From NCBI GenBank assembly GCA_022840405.1, contig JALHJR010000006.1, forward strand, positions 1 through 64,000: a stretch of 64,000 nt of DNA. The letters are read 5' to 3'. This stretch comes from Tepidanaerobacter acetatoxydans_A. Its GTDB lineage: Bacteria > Bacillota > Thermosediminibacteria > Thermosediminibacterales > Tepidanaerobacteraceae. Below the pieces are notes generated by a model. The model was not told where the DNA came from, did not search any database, and saw only the letters and a list, made by a program, of their open reading frames with translations. Within the stretch, counting starts at the first letter, position 1; each line of letters starts with the position of its first letter. Both the position numbers and the translations under genes were made by a program. Of the stretch, positions 18,323-27,520 are shown piece after piece.

Positions 18323-18700
18323 TTGAAGAATATTGGCGATTTTAAACAGGAACTTATTAAAATAAATAATCAAGTAAATGAAGAAATGTATGGCCGAGGT
18401 TTAGATTGGCAGAAAATAGATATAATTGGAGATAAAATTATTATCTTAGCTCTAAATCGAAGAATTTCAGTGCTAAGGCATATAGATGAAAAAGACGCAT
18501 TTACCGCAAGATTGATGGATTTGGCATTATTAAATGAATTTAAAATCAGAATTAGAACATATTTTGAAGATAAATTTCAATTAAAGGTACGCACAATCTT
18601 AAAAGATTACGACCCTGTAAATCAATTGGCCGGTATGATAATAATTACCGTTGAGCCCGTAGAAGAATTTTTTGAAAAAATTTTTTCAAAAACCACTTGA
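18323..18700 (+). CDS. DUF2294 (MpsC-like) family protein
   Basis: A 125-residue soluble protein matching the layout of DUF2294: helical start (FKQELIKINNQVNEEMYGRG), a basic central strand pair (DKIIILALNRRISVLR), and a closing IIITVEPVEEFF. In Staphylococcus the DUF2294 protein MpsC works with the MpsAB bicarbonate/cation system; no MpsA or MpsB gene is near, so the role here is open. Start TTG at 18323 with AAAGGAGATG upstream. The gene stands alone, divergent from the 158-aa gene. A TTGACA box overlaps its stop codon (18697-18702). Confidence 0.7.
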   Translation: MKNIGDFKQELIKINNQVNEEMYGRGLDWQKIDIIGDKIIILALNRRISVLRHIDEKDAFTARLMDLALLNEFKIRIRTYFEDKFQLKVRTILKDYDPVNQLAGMIIITVEPVEEFFEKIFSKTT

Positions 18701-18791
18701 CAAACTTAAATTTATTTGATAGCTTGTATGTAGGTTTTTGTGAAAAATTTAATAATTGACTGGATAAGAAAGATCTTGAAAAAGATGGTTC

Positions 18792-18893
18792 GAGGCCGTC
18801 AAATAAATACCTTTAATGGAACTGTTATGCTATTTTCATTAAGAGACTGGTAGTGTAATTTTCCTTTAAAGAGGTATTTATTTGGCGGCCTCT
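18792..18893 (+). ncRNA. 102-nt extended hairpin (structured RNA or palindromic element)
   Basis: Arms of about 25 bp, starting GAGGCCGTCAAATAAATACC and ending with the complement GGTATTTATTTGGCGGCCTC, pair with one mismatch and a one- or two-base bulge. Inner segments continue the helix through internal loops: GGAA with TTCC, TTA with TAA, CTA with TAG. A TTGACA box 90 bp upstream (18697) with a poor -10 (TAGCTT, 17-bp spacing) could start a transcript. Strand and function are unproven; a MITE-like palindrome is an equal alternative. Confidence 0.45.
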
Positions 18894-19253
18894 ATTTATG
18901 TCCAAGTTAAGTATCGGAAAACAAATTGCAGAGTTTATTTAGCCTTGCAGAAAAAGTTATGCAATCGGTTATCTGTTGTAGTGTGATATTTATTTATAAA
19001 TAGAATGTTTAGAGTTTTTGCAAGATATATTCTGTAAAAATGTTTTATATTTTTGCAATAAAATAAAATTATAGGGAGGACTTTTGATTTAAATGTCGTA
19101 TTATAATATATGGAGCTCATCAGTGATGAGTGAATAAATAAAAATGTTGTATCACATCCTATCTATAAACAAGATCGAACCTTCTAATTCTTCGATAGAT
19201 TTTGGGCTTTGCCAGAACTTTAAATGCTGTATTAAAAAAAGGAGGAACATTAG
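18894..19253. other. Non-coding gap upstream of the NIF3-like gene
   Basis: AT-rich sequence with no convincing gene. It holds a perfect 15-bp palindrome CTCATCAGTGATGAG (19116-19130) just downstream of a TATAAT hexamer (19102-19107), a possible operator, although no good -35 box accompanies it. A GGGAGG at 19074 precedes only very short reading frames. Confidence 0.4.
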
Positions 19254-20264
19254 ATGAAAGTAAAGGAGCTAATCAAAGTACTGGACAATATAACAGGAGG
19301 GAGGGTAGTCAAGGATTTAAACGACGTATTTACAGGTAAGAACCCGTTCGTTGTTATGAAATCGTCGAATATCCCTGGAAAAGCAGTAATGGAAACTCCG
19401 GGTCTTGTTTATGGGAACCCTGAAGCAAAAATTAAAAAAGTTGCCGTAACGATGACACTCACCGAAGGAAATATTGAGCTTGCCGGTGCAACAGGAGTAG
19501 ATGTCATTGTAGCTCATCACCCAATTGCTGATGCGGCAAATTCAGGCGGAGTAACTCTAAGTTGCTATTTAGACCTTTACAATATTTCCGTGTTTGAACT
19601 TCATGAAGCTTTTCACGGTTTACATCCCGGCATATCTTATATTCATGGTCATAAGCCTTTTTATACGGATATAAGATATGGAGGTATCCCTGGAAATATT
19701 ATGTATGTCGGTAAAGCATTGGATGAAATAAAAACATTAGGCGATATGCTAAATCGCCTAAATAAAATGATGGACATGGATAAAGAGCATCAAGTAATGG
19801 GAACAGAAAGAATCCACTTTAACTGCAGTGAAATTAAAGACTCCGCTACTGCTGTTCAGGGAGAAATATTGTTGGGCACAAAAGGCACTCCGGTAAATAC
19901 AATTTTGCATATTTTCCCACACACCGGATTTACAGCTGAACATCTAGAAAAAGCAAAGAGTGAACATCCTGAAATCGATACTGTCTTAGCTACAATAAGC
20001 CGTGTCAAAATGGACAGTGACTTAGTCAATAAAGCTAAAGAACTAGGCTTGAACTTTATTTGTGGCAATTCCCATGCTTTGGAAATCTTTGAAAACGGAC
20101 TGCCTCTTGCATATGCTTTAAGACATTACCTGCCGGAAGATGTTGAGATTGTGATTTTCCGGGAGAGGATATGTTCCACTCCGCTTAAAGATTTTGGCTC
20201 TGCAACGATTAAAGATTATGCCAAGTTTATTACTGAAAACTACCTTATACACGACAAAAAATAA
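19254..20264 (+). CDS. NIF3-like dinuclear metal protein
   Basis: A 336-residue protein related to the NIF3/DUF34 family, whose members form hexamers and bind two metal ions. The metal-site hallmark VDVIVAHHPIADAA (~80-93) corresponds to the HHP motif, and a C-terminal CGNSHALEIFENG to the second histidine/glutamate pair. Start ATG with AAAAGGAGG upstream. It is 21 bp upstream of an amidohydrolase and in line with a membrane transporter, so here the NIF3 fold may act as a hydrolase or cyclohydrolase-like enzyme in a small catabolic route. The exact reaction of NIF3 proteins is poorly known, and none is claimed. Confidence 0.75.
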   Translation: MKVKELIKVLDNITGGRVVKDLNDVFTGKNPFVVMKSSNIPGKAVMETPGLVYGNPEAKIKKVAVTMTLTEGNIELAGATGVDVIVAHHPIADAANSGGVTLSCYLDLYNISVFELHEAFHGLHPGISYIHGHKPFYTDIRYGGIPGNIMYVGKALDEIKTLGDMLNRLNKMMDMDKEHQVMGTERIHFNCSEIKDSATAVQGEILLGTKGTPVNTILHIFPHTGFTAEHLEKAKSEHPEIDTVLATISRVKMDSDLVNKAKELGLNFICGNSHALEIFENGLPLAYALRHYLPEDVEIVIFRERICSTPLKDFGSATIKDYAKFITENYLIHDKK

Positions 20265-20285
20265 AATTTCTTTGGGGTGATGCTG

Positions 20286-21488
20286 ATGTGGGACTTAGTT
20301 ATTAAGAATGGCCATATACTAACCATGGATTCTCCTCGTGAGCAGTATAAATCTGTATTGATTAAAAATGGAATTATTTCAGATATTGTTGATAATGAAA
20401 CAGCCGAAACCCTTGATGCCCGTAAAGTAATAGACGCTACCGGCTTAGTTGTAATGCCGGCACTGATAGATTGCCATACACATTTATGCGAATATGCCAC
20501 CGAAGGAGTTCATCACATCAGAGGTAAATCCCAAACAATAGCCGCTATATCAAATTACCTCGATTGTTTGAAAAGCGGTATTACCACAATAGGTGATCAT
20601 CACCTGGGTCACCCGGTCTTATCGGCTCCTTTAGAGGTACTAAAAGATGCAGCTCGGAATACGGTTTTAAATATTAAATTTGCTGCCGGGATGTGCTGTT
20701 TAGGTACTAAACCCTTGGCTTATACTTCGTCACTTCGGCCGGGAGGTAATTTGACCCTTGATGATTTAGATAGCGAACACTATGCTAGGCTGGCGGTTGA
20801 AAGTGAATTCCCTGGAGAAAATATATTTATAACCGCTACAGTGGCTAATCTGCCATGCCATCTTGTGCCTAATGGCGGAAAACGTATTTTTGACAGTGAA
20901 GATATTTTCAAAATTGTTAATATATTTCACTTGCTGGGCAAAAAAATAGGGGCACATATCGAAGGTGCTGATAATATCCAGTTGTTTATAGATGCAGGCG
21001 GTGATGTAGTTCACCACGGTCATGGTGCCAATACCAGTCAATTTGATGAAATGGCTCGAAAGAATATTTTTCTTGTTGCTACACCGCATGGTGGAACAAG
21101 CAGTTCTCCAAATACACCGGAGGATATCTACAATGCCTTAAACGCCGGGGTAACAACAGCTATAGCCACAGATTCATATTTGCCGGTACATGCCAAAGCT
21201 GTTGGCTTAGATGATATAAAAACGGTCGGGCCTAAAGACTTTTTAAAGATTTGCAAACCTACTTTTGAATATTTAAATAAGCACGGTGTTGCAAAGGCTG
21301 ACTGCCTGAAAATGATAACTATGAATGCTGCTCAAATTATGGGTTTGGAAGCGGAAATAGGTTCAATTACGAAACTCAAAAGAGCTGATATCATCCTTTG
21401 TAAAGGATTGCCAGTTTTTGACTTCACAGACACGGAATCTATCATCACAGTTATTAAGGATGGTTTAATAGAGTTTAATAGATGTTAA
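20286..21488 (+). CDS. Amidohydrolase family protein
   Basis: Metal-dependent hydrolase of the amidohydrolase superfamily, about 400 residues. It shows the small beta domain at both ends (LVIKNGHILTMD at the N-terminus; ADIILCKGLPVFD at the C-terminus), the metal ligands CHTHL (H64, H66), further histidines in GAHIEG and VVHHGHGA, and the catalytic aspartate in AIATDSYLP. ATG 20286 is chosen, behind GGGGTGATG. The overall form is that of cyclic-amide or deaminase-like members (imidazolonepropionase/hydantoinase side of the superfamily). Forms a cluster with the NIF3-like protein and a Gate-domain transporter; the substrate, probably a nitrogen heterocycle or amide, is inferred. Confidence 0.85.
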   Translation: MWDLVIKNGHILTMDSPREQYKSVLIKNGIISDIVDNETAETLDARKVIDATGLVVMPALIDCHTHLCEYATEGVHHIRGKSQTIAAISNYLDCLKSGITTIGDHHLGHPVLSAPLEVLKDAARNTVLNIKFAAGMCCLGTKPLAYTSSLRPGGNLTLDDLDSEHYARLAVESEFPGENIFITATVANLPCHLVPNGGKRIFDSEDIFKIVNIFHLLGKKIGAHIEGADNIQLFIDAGGDVVHHGHGANTSQFDEMARKNIFLVATPHGGTSSSPNTPEDIYNALNAGVTTAIATDSYLPVHAKAVGLDDIKTVGPKDFLKICKPTFEYLNKHGVAKADCLKMITMNAAQIMGLEAEIGSITKLKRADIILCKGLPVFDFTDTESIITVIKDGLIEFNRC

Positions 21489-21625
21489 TTAAAGCTTATA
21501 AATAAATCATTAATTTCTGGAGGTGATTATTTTCAAAATATTGAACGTACTATAATTAATTATCATATTACTTTCTATCATTACTTTTATTAATTACTAA
21601 AAATTTATACAAGGAGGTCTCTTCA

Positions 21626-22711
21626 ATGGCTGTTAAAGAAAATGAGGCAACTAAAGGTAAGGCTCGTCCAATATCGAATATTGAGTATGTGGGTATGTCT
21701 CTTATTGCCCTTACCCTTATTATTCTCTTTGTTAAACCCGAAATTATCGGCGGCAGTTTTGATGCAATGTTGAAAAAAGCTGTTGGGCCGGTGGTTGATG
21801 TATATCTTACAGGCACCCTTGGTACTGCCATCATATTGAGCGTTATGACCGGCCGTATCTTGGAACGTCTCGGTTTTACCGATGCTTTAATACGCATTTT
21901 CACTCCTCTTGCAAAAATTATGAAAATCACCCCGTTAATTATCGTTCCCGCTATTTATAACATACTCGGAGATATAAACGCATCAGGAAGAATAACCGGA
22001 CCTGCATTAAAGAAAGCAGGAGCTACAAAAGATGAACAGAAAATAGCTGTTGCTACCATGTTTCAATCACAACAATCCTTCTCAACCTTTATGCTGGGCT
22101 TAGTAGCTTTTGCATCAAAGGGAATTTGGGCATTTCCTATTGTAATAATCGGAATACTGCTTCCTGTTGTCATAGTACCCTTTATCCTCAGCAAAACCTT
22201 ATACAGAAACGTTCAGTACAAAGATATCAGCGAAATGCCAAGTTTTACACCTAGCACTCCTCTGTTTACCACTCTAATGAATGGAGCTCGAGAAGGTGCC
22301 GAATTAATGTTCTTATTACTAATACCGGCTGTCGTTGTAGTTTTTGCCATAATAGGATTACTTGAATATATGGGAATATGGGCACCTATCGAATCAGCAA
22401 TGTCTGCATTCCTTAATGCGTTATCCATTGACCCTGCAACCGGTATGCAATCAATCTTGATTGCACCAACGCTTGCAATGAATACACTGGTCGAAACAAT
22501 TGGAACTATGCCAACACGTTTTGCTATAGGTTCATTTATCCTTGCAGCATCAGGCCTGCCTTTACAGGTACCTTTTGCTCAAATTCCTGCTGTATGGTCA
22601 CAAAGCTCAGACCTTACCGGTGGCGAAGCCATGCAGGCAGCCATTGTCGGTTTGGCAATCCGTGTATTCAGTGCATTTGCTTTAGCTTGGATATTGACAC
22701 CAATGGTATAA
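21626..22711 (+). CDS. Nucleoside-recognition (Gate) domain membrane protein, putative transporter
   Basis: Polytopic membrane protein of 361 residues with about nine membrane segments. Two Gate-type repeats are suggested by VMTGRILERLGFTDALIRIF (~70-90) and the later GAREGAELMFLLLIPA, and by repeated small-residue loops. The ribosome site AAGGAGGT precedes the ATG. It lies 137 bp after the amidohydrolase and is followed by a strong terminator, so it closes the NIF3-amidohydrolase unit. Gate-domain proteins include nucleoside carriers and spore-maturation proteins; uptake of the amidohydrolase substrate is the simplest inference. Confidence 0.75.
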   Translation: MAVKENEATKGKARPISNIEYVGMSLIALTLIILFVKPEIIGGSFDAMLKKAVGPVVDVYLTGTLGTAIILSVMTGRILERLGFTDALIRIFTPLAKIMKITPLIIVPAIYNILGDINASGRITGPALKKAGATKDEQKIAVATMFQSQQSFSTFMLGLVAFASKGIWAFPIVIIGILLPVVIVPFILSKTLYRNVQYKDISEMPSFTPSTPLFTTLMNGAREGAELMFLLLIPAVVVVFAIIGLLEYMGIWAPIESAMSAFLNALSIDPATGMQSILIAPTLAMNTLVETIGTMPTRFAIGSFILAASGLPLQVPFAQIPAVWSQSSDLTGGEAMQAAIVGLAIRVFSAFALAWILTPMV

Positions 22712-22754
22712 TTCATAATTAGAGTAAAATTCTCAAATTCTGGGATGTGATTAC

Positions 22755-22796
22755 AAAACGGCACTGCATAAGATATTTGCAGTGCCGTTTTTTTTC
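22755..22796 (+). terminator. Strong terminator, probably bidirectional
   Basis: Perfect stem ACGGCACTGCA / TGCAGTGCCGT with a 9-nt loop, flanked by AAAA and eight T. It ends the plus-strand transporter unit and could also stop transcripts arriving from the transketolase genes on the other strand. Confidence 0.9.
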
Positions 22797-22891
22797 ATTT
22801 TAAGATCTATACCTTTTTATTTTACCTGTTTTGTGAAATGATTGCAGCAAGCTCGATAGCTTCGACTTTGTGGGCCGGGGTATTTTTGCTT

Positions 22892-23818
22892 TTATCCTTT
22901 TATTTCTTTTGCGGCTTTTACTATATCTTCTGCCGTCAGGTTATACAGTTTTAACAATTCTTCAGGCTTGCCTGACTGGCCGAATTTATCTTTTATTCCT
23001 ATTCTTTTTATGGGTGTTGGCTTTTTCTCGGCTAGGACTTCGGCTACCGCACTGCCTAGCCCGCCGATAATGGTATGTTCCTCAGCAGTAATAATCGCAC
23101 CACATTCTGCAGCCTTTAAAATTATTTCTTCATCAATTGGTTTTAATGTATGAATATTTATTACCATTGCTTTTAAGCCGCTGTTTTCAAGAATTTCTGC
23201 AGCCTTTAAAGCTTCTCCAACCATTATCCCCGTAGCTATTATAGCTATATCATTTCCTTCTCTGAGGATTTTGCCCTTACCTATTTCAAACTCAGAATCC
23301 TCTTCAAATATAGTTTCTACTGCCAATCTGCCAAAGCGGAGATAAACCGGACCTTCATGAACAGCCGCAGCTCTCACTGCTTTTTTTGCTTCAACAGCAT
23401 CGGCCGGATTTATTACTGTCATATTCGGCAATGTCCGCATAAGGGCTAAATCTTCGATAGACTGATGTGTAGCTCCATCTTCGCCCACAGTTAGACCGGC
23501 ATGTGTCGCTGCAATTTTTACATTCAGCTTTGGATAACATATTGAATTTCTAACCTGCTCAAATGCTCTTCCGGTAGCAAATATTGCAAAAGTGCTGGCA
23601 AACGGTATTTTGCCGCAAGTTGCAAACCCTGCTGCAGTACCCATTAAATCTTGTTCTGCTATACCTATATTGAAAAATCGCTCCGGATATTTTTTTGCAA
23701 AAACGGCTGTCTTAGTAGAACCCGAAAGGTCAGCATCTAAGACTACAATATCTTTTATCTCTTCGCCTATCTCGGCCAAGGCCTCTCCATAGGCTTCTCG
23801 AGTTGCAATCTTGGTCAT
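22892..23818 (-). CDS. Transketolase, C-terminal subunit
   Basis: C-terminal half of a split transketolase, about 308 residues, covering the pyrimidine-binding and C-terminal domains. Recognisable features are the glutamate of the thiamine site in FFNIGIAEQDLMGTAAGF, the phosphate-contact region THAGLTVGEDGATHQ, and an end domain with AIIATGIMVGEALKAA. ATG 23818 follows GGAGGAGAG; the GTG at 23836 is rejected. It lies 26 bp after the N-terminal subunit, and the two together form the functional enzyme of the pentose phosphate pathway. Split transketolases are common in Clostridia and archaea. Confidence 0.95.
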   Translation of the reverse strand: MTKIATREAYGEALAEIGEEIKDIVVLDADLSGSTKTAVFAKKYPERFFNIGIAEQDLMGTAAGFATCGKIPFASTFAIFATGRAFEQVRNSICYPKLNVKIAATHAGLTVGEDGATHQSIEDLALMRTLPNMTVINPADAVEAKKAVRAAAVHEGPVYLRFGRLAVETIFEEDSEFEIGKGKILREGNDIAIIATGIMVGEALKAAEILENSGLKAMVINIHTLKPIDEEIILKAAECGAIITAEEHTIIGGLGSAVAEVLAEKKPTPIKRIGIKDKFGQSGKPEELLKLYNLTAEDIVKAAKEIKG

Positions 23819-23844
23819 TTGATATCTCTCCTCCACAAATATAT

Positions 23845-24666
23845 TTATATAGACTTCAAAGCCTCTTTTACCTGTTCAGGAGAGGGAGCTTTCCCGTGCC
23901 AACCTACCTGATTTTCCATAAAAGGCACACCTTTACCTTTTACAGTTTTCGCGACTATAACAGTCGGTCTGTTTTTTACGGTCTTAGCTTCCTCAACAGC
24001 ATCAAGAATCTGCTTCATATCATGCCCGTCTATATCGATTACATTCCAACCAAAAGCTTTAAACTTCTCATGTATGTTTTCCGGTGACATTACTTTTTGA
24101 ATTGGACCATCTATTTGTAAACCGTTATGGTCCACAAAAGCAGTCAAATTATCTAATTTGTAATGTGCTGAAGTCATGGCTGCTTCCCAAATCTGACCTT
24201 CCTCAAGCTCGCCATCACCCATAACTACATATACCCTATAGGATTTTTTATCCAATTTTGCCGCAAGTGCCATACCGTTTGCAGCTGACAAGCCCTGACC
24301 TAAAGAGCCTGTAGTCATGTCTAGGCCCGGAGTTAATTTCATGTCGGGATGCCCTTGAAGTATGGAACCCGTTTTTCTGAGGGTTAGTAGTTTTTCTTTG
24401 GGGAAAAATCCCTTCTCTGCTAGGACTGCATATAGAAGCGGAGCCGCATGGCCTTTAGATAAGACAAATCTGTCTCTTTCCGGCCAATGAGGATTTTGAG
24501 GGTCTACATTCATTATATGAAAATACAGTGCTGTAACAATATCTGCACTTGATAATGACCCGCCGGGATGACCCGAACCCGCTTCAGCAATCATTTCAAC
24601 AATATGACGGCGAACAATACGTGCTTTAGAGTTAAGTTCATTGATAGTTTCACAAGATATACTCAT
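23845..24666 (-). CDS. Transketolase, N-terminal subunit
   Basis: N-terminal, thiamine pyrophosphate-binding half of the split transketolase, about 273 residues. It has the TPP motif GDGELEEGQ ... DHNGLQ, the early GHPGGSLSSADIV and the metal/substrate histidines (SKGHAAPLLY, GHPDMK). ATG 24666 lies behind AAGGAGTGA; the GTG at 24678 is rejected. It is followed by the C-terminal subunit on the same transcript and preceded by yitT at 32 bp, so it may be read through from the cell-wall operon upstream. Supplies pentose/heptose phosphates. Confidence 0.95.
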   Translation of the reverse strand: MSISCETINELNSKARIVRRHIVEMIAEAGSGHPGGSLSSADIVTALYFHIMNVDPQNPHWPERDRFVLSKGHAAPLLYAVLAEKGFFPKEKLLTLRKTGSILQGHPDMKLTPGLDMTTGSLGQGLSAANGMALAAKLDKKSYRVYVVMGDGELEEGQIWEAAMTSAHYKLDNLTAFVDHNGLQIDGPIQKVMSPENIHEKFKAFGWNVIDIDGHDMKQILDAVEEAKTVKNRPTVIVAKTVKGKGVPFMENQVGWHGKAPSPEQVKEALKSI

Positions 24667-24698
24667 CTTGAAAATCACTCCTTACAAAATAATCTTTT

Positions 24699-25544
24699 TT
24701 AGTCATTTTTATAGCTAAAACCTTCACCTAAAACTTCATGCACATCATGGACAATTACAAAAGCCCGGGGATCTGTTTGATGAACTATATTTTTTAGCCT
24801 AGATACTTCTAAGCGGGTTATCACGCAAAGTAACACATTTTTATCCTGTCTGGTAAATCCGCCTTCTGCTTTAATAAAAGTGAGACCTCGCTCCATTTCT
24901 TTAAGTATTTTTTGTGATATTTCTTCTGTTTCGTTTGATATTATGTATACGGCTTTTGCATAGTTAAAACCTTCTTGAATTAAATCAATCACCTTGCTGC
25001 TCACAAACAAAGCAATCCATGCATACATGGCAAGTTCCCAATTGAAGGCTATGCCGCTTAAGATTATAACAAAAAAATCTATTATTAGTATACCCTGTCC
25101 CACACTTATTGATGGTATAAAGTGATTTAAAATCATAGCTGCCAAATCAGTTCCGCCGGTTGAGCCCCTTACCCTGAAAACAATGCCCAAGCCTATTCCC
25201 AAGATTATGCCTCCATATACGGCAGAAAGCATCAAATCTCTGGTTACTACAGGAAAATTAACAGTTAGCTCTGTAAAAACAGAGAACAGAAGACTGCCTA
25301 CCAGGGTTTTTATACCAACACCCTTGCCCAGGAAAATTATCCCTGATAAGAAAAGTGGGATATTAAACAGCAGCATCATCCAGCCTACCGGCAGCTTAAA
25401 GAGATAATATAAGACTGTTGCAAGACCGCTGACTCCGCCTGCGGCTACTTTGTTCGGAATAAGAAACATTGTAAGGCTTAAAGCACCAATAAAAGACCCT
25501 AAAACTATTTGTAAGTATTCCAAAAACAGTTCCTTATATTTCAT
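24699..25544 (-). CDS. YitT family membrane protein (DUF161/DUF2179)
   Basis: A 281-residue membrane protein. Five or six hydrophobic segments (~12-200) with the family motif GGVSGLATVLYYL and RVRGSTGGTDLAA are followed by a cytoplasmic DUF2179 domain (~215-275; GFTRQDKNVLLCVITRLE). YitT proteins are common in Firmicutes but their transport or signalling role is not established. The start ATG overlaps the tagA stop by 4 bp, so it is coupled to the wall-polymer genes. Confidence 0.9.
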   Translation of the reverse strand: MKYKELFLEYLQIVLGSFIGALSLTMFLIPNKVAAGGVSGLATVLYYLFKLPVGWMMLLFNIPLFLSGIIFLGKGVGIKTLVGSLLFSVFTELTVNFPVVTRDLMLSAVYGGIILGIGLGIVFRVRGSTGGTDLAAMILNHFIPSISVGQGILIIDFFVIILSGIAFNWELAMYAWIALFVSSKVIDLIQEGFNYAKAVYIISNETEEISQKILKEMERGLTFIKAEGGFTRQDKNVLLCVITRLEVSRLKNIVHQTDPRAFVIVHDVHEVLGEGFSYKND

Positions 25545-26302
25545 ACACTCACTTCTTTATTTTTTGTCAGCCTGCATGCCGTAACTTTTAACAAAAATAA
25601 TGGTAAAACACTTATTCTCTTTATTCGTGTCGGTTGAGTTAGAAGCCTGTACAGCCACTCCAAACCGGCCTTCTGCATAAATACCGGAGCCCTGTTCACA
25701 TTACCGGACAGCACATCAAAACTGCCCCCAACACCCATAGCTACTTTAAACTTCAGCTTATCTTTGTTGTGCAGCATGAACATTTCCTGCTTGGGGCATC
25801 CCATCGCCACCAATAAAATATCAGGTTTTAAATTATTAATTATACTAACTACTTTCTGAGTATCATCTTCATTGAAATATCCGTGGTATGACCCAACAAT
25901 TTGTATATTTGGAAACATTGATGTTATTTTTTCTCCCGCTTTTTCTGCTATTCCGGGTTTGCCGCCAAGCAAAAATAACCTCAGCGATTCCTTATCTGCC
26001 ATACCCAATACTTTCATCATAAAGTCAAAGCCTGTAGTCCTTTCGGCAAGAGGCTTACCTAAAATTTTTGAAGCTATTACAACACCTATGCCGTCAGGAA
26101 GGCAAATATCAGCAGCATTAAGCACAGCTTTTAATTCATGGTCTTTTTGGGCGGCCATAATAATTTCTGCATTTGGGGTAACAATTACTTTATTACTATA
26201 AGAGTTTAAAAATGCTGCTACTCTCTGACAAGCATCTTCGTAATCGACACAATCAAGTAAAACATCGAGCACATTTATACGCTCTCTATCTTTTACATTC
26301 AT
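25541..26302 (-). CDS. tagA: WecG/TagA/CpsF family glycosyltransferase (GT26)
   Basis: A 253-residue transferase of family GT26, which adds N-acetylmannosamine or a related sugar to a lipid-linked GlcNAc at an early step of wall teichoic acid or secondary wall polymer synthesis. Family motifs: VVTPNAEIIMAA (the T-P-N-x-E motif with the catalytic-type aspartate in ICLPDGIGVV), LFLLGGKPGIAEK, LLVAMGCPKQEMF, and GVGGSFDVLSG. It overlaps the csaB stop by 4 bp and the next gene yitT by 4 bp, so it lies in a tightly coupled operon. The C-terminal hydrophobic/basic stretch may bind the membrane. Confidence 0.92.
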   Translation of the reverse strand: MNVKDRERINVLDVLLDCVDYEDACQRVAAFLNSYSNKVIVTPNAEIIMAAQKDHELKAVLNAADICLPDGIGVVIASKILGKPLAERTTGFDFMMKVLGMADKESLRLFLLGGKPGIAEKAGEKITSMFPNIQIVGSYHGYFNEDDTQKVVSIINNLKPDILLVAMGCPKQEMFMLHNKDKLKFKVAMGVGGSFDVLSGNVNRAPVFMQKAGLEWLYRLLTQPTRIKRISVLPLFLLKVTACRLTKNKEVSV

Positions 26303-27399
26303 ATATCTTCCTCCAGCAGATTTATCGCCAACTTTGCATTTTTATTGGCCAAAACTGTCAGCTCTTCTTTCTTCTCCTGGAGTTGTTTTTGACTTTGCGG
26401 CATATTAGCCAAAGCTTCCTCTAATAAATTGCAGAGTGCGACTAAATCTAAATCCCCTGGCTTCCCTGCCGATGGTTGGTCTATCCTGCTTAGAAAATGC
26501 TCCACTTTTGGATCATATACCAACCCTACCAACGGCACCTGCATCATCGCCCCGAAAATCAAGGCGTGAAGCCGCATGCCAAATATGAGATCCATTTTCC
26601 CGCACAGCCACAGTATTTCGCGAGGACCAATAGATTCAGGAACAACTGTGGCATTTTCCTTCATCAGTTTAATTATCTCCAAAGACTCATTATAGTCCTT
26701 GGGATATTGCATCGGTAAAAATATGATATCTGCGTCATGACTTTTTACTAAGTAATCACAGGCTTTAGCTATTATATCGCGACTTTTATTTAGATTCCAT
26801 GGTCTTACAGATACACCGATTTTAGGGTGCTGTTCATTAAAACTGATATCCAGCTTTCCGAGCAGTTCATATCCTGCTTTATCATCAATAGGCTCTAGTA
26901 CAAATGCTGGATCTGCTGTAACTATAATAGGGGGCTTGGAGACACCGAGATTTTCCAGCTCTTTCCGGGATTGTTCATCTCTTACTGTTATGAGATCCAC
27001 CATGTTTCCCACAAGTTTAATCATGCTCTTATTTATTTCCCTAAAGACCGGGCCTACTCCATTGGCATAAAACATGACCTTTTTATTAAGCTTTTTAGCT
27101 AAATACAAAATAAAAAGGTAGTAGGGAATCGACCGATTACTGGTAACATCTTGAAGAAGGCCTCCTCCTCCGCTAATCACCAAATCAGCCCTGGATATTT
27201 CTCTTATTATGGCAAATGGACTGGTTCTCTGTACTGCATTTATGCCATAATATTCCCTGGTCTTTAAAGGGTCTGCGGAAAGAGCCGTGATTTCAATATC
27301 GCTTTTCAGTTTTTTTAGTGAGTTTACAATAGCCATGAGTATAGCTTCATCTCCGGCATTACCAAAACCGTAATAACCAGAAACCAATACTCTTCGCAT
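26299..27399 (-). CDS. csaB: Polysaccharide pyruvyl transferase CsaB
   Basis: Transfers pyruvate from PEP to the secondary cell wall polymer, forming the ketal recognised by SLH-domain S-layer proteins. About 366 residues. The chosen ATG at 27399 (MRRVLVSGYYGFGNAGDEA) follows AAGGAG and matches known CsaB N-termini; an in-frame ATG at 27420 behind AGGGGGAT is the main alternative. The family features include VISGGGGLLQD (~residue 77), GVSVRPWN and MRLHALIFGA. Next to tagA (4-bp overlap) and glycosyltransferases, as in other Gram-positive SCWP clusters. No SLH protein is in the window. Confidence 0.93.
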   Translation of the reverse strand: MRRVLVSGYYGFGNAGDEAILMAIVNSLKKLKSDIEITALSADPLKTREYYGINAVQRTSPFAIIREISRADLVISGGGGLLQDVTSNRSIPYYLFILYLAKKLNKKVMFYANGVGPVFREINKSMIKLVGNMVDLITVRDEQSRKELENLGVSKPPIIVTADPAFVLEPIDDKAGYELLGKLDISFNEQHPKIGVSVRPWNLNKSRDIIAKACDYLVKSHDADIIFLPMQYPKDYNESLEIIKLMKENATVVPESIGPREILWLCGKMDLIFGMRLHALIFGAMMQVPLVGLVYDPKVEHFLSRIDQPSAGKPGDLDLVALCNLLEEALANMPQSQKQLQEKKEELTVLANKNAKLAINLLEEDI

Positions 27400-27520
27400 C
27401 GATATGTCTCCTTTTTTCATAGAGATAAATCCCCCTAATTGTGAGAACTCCCAGCATCTACTAAATGCACTTAAGCTTTCGGACAGCAGATGTAATCTTA
27501 TAAGATTCTCAGTTTGCACA

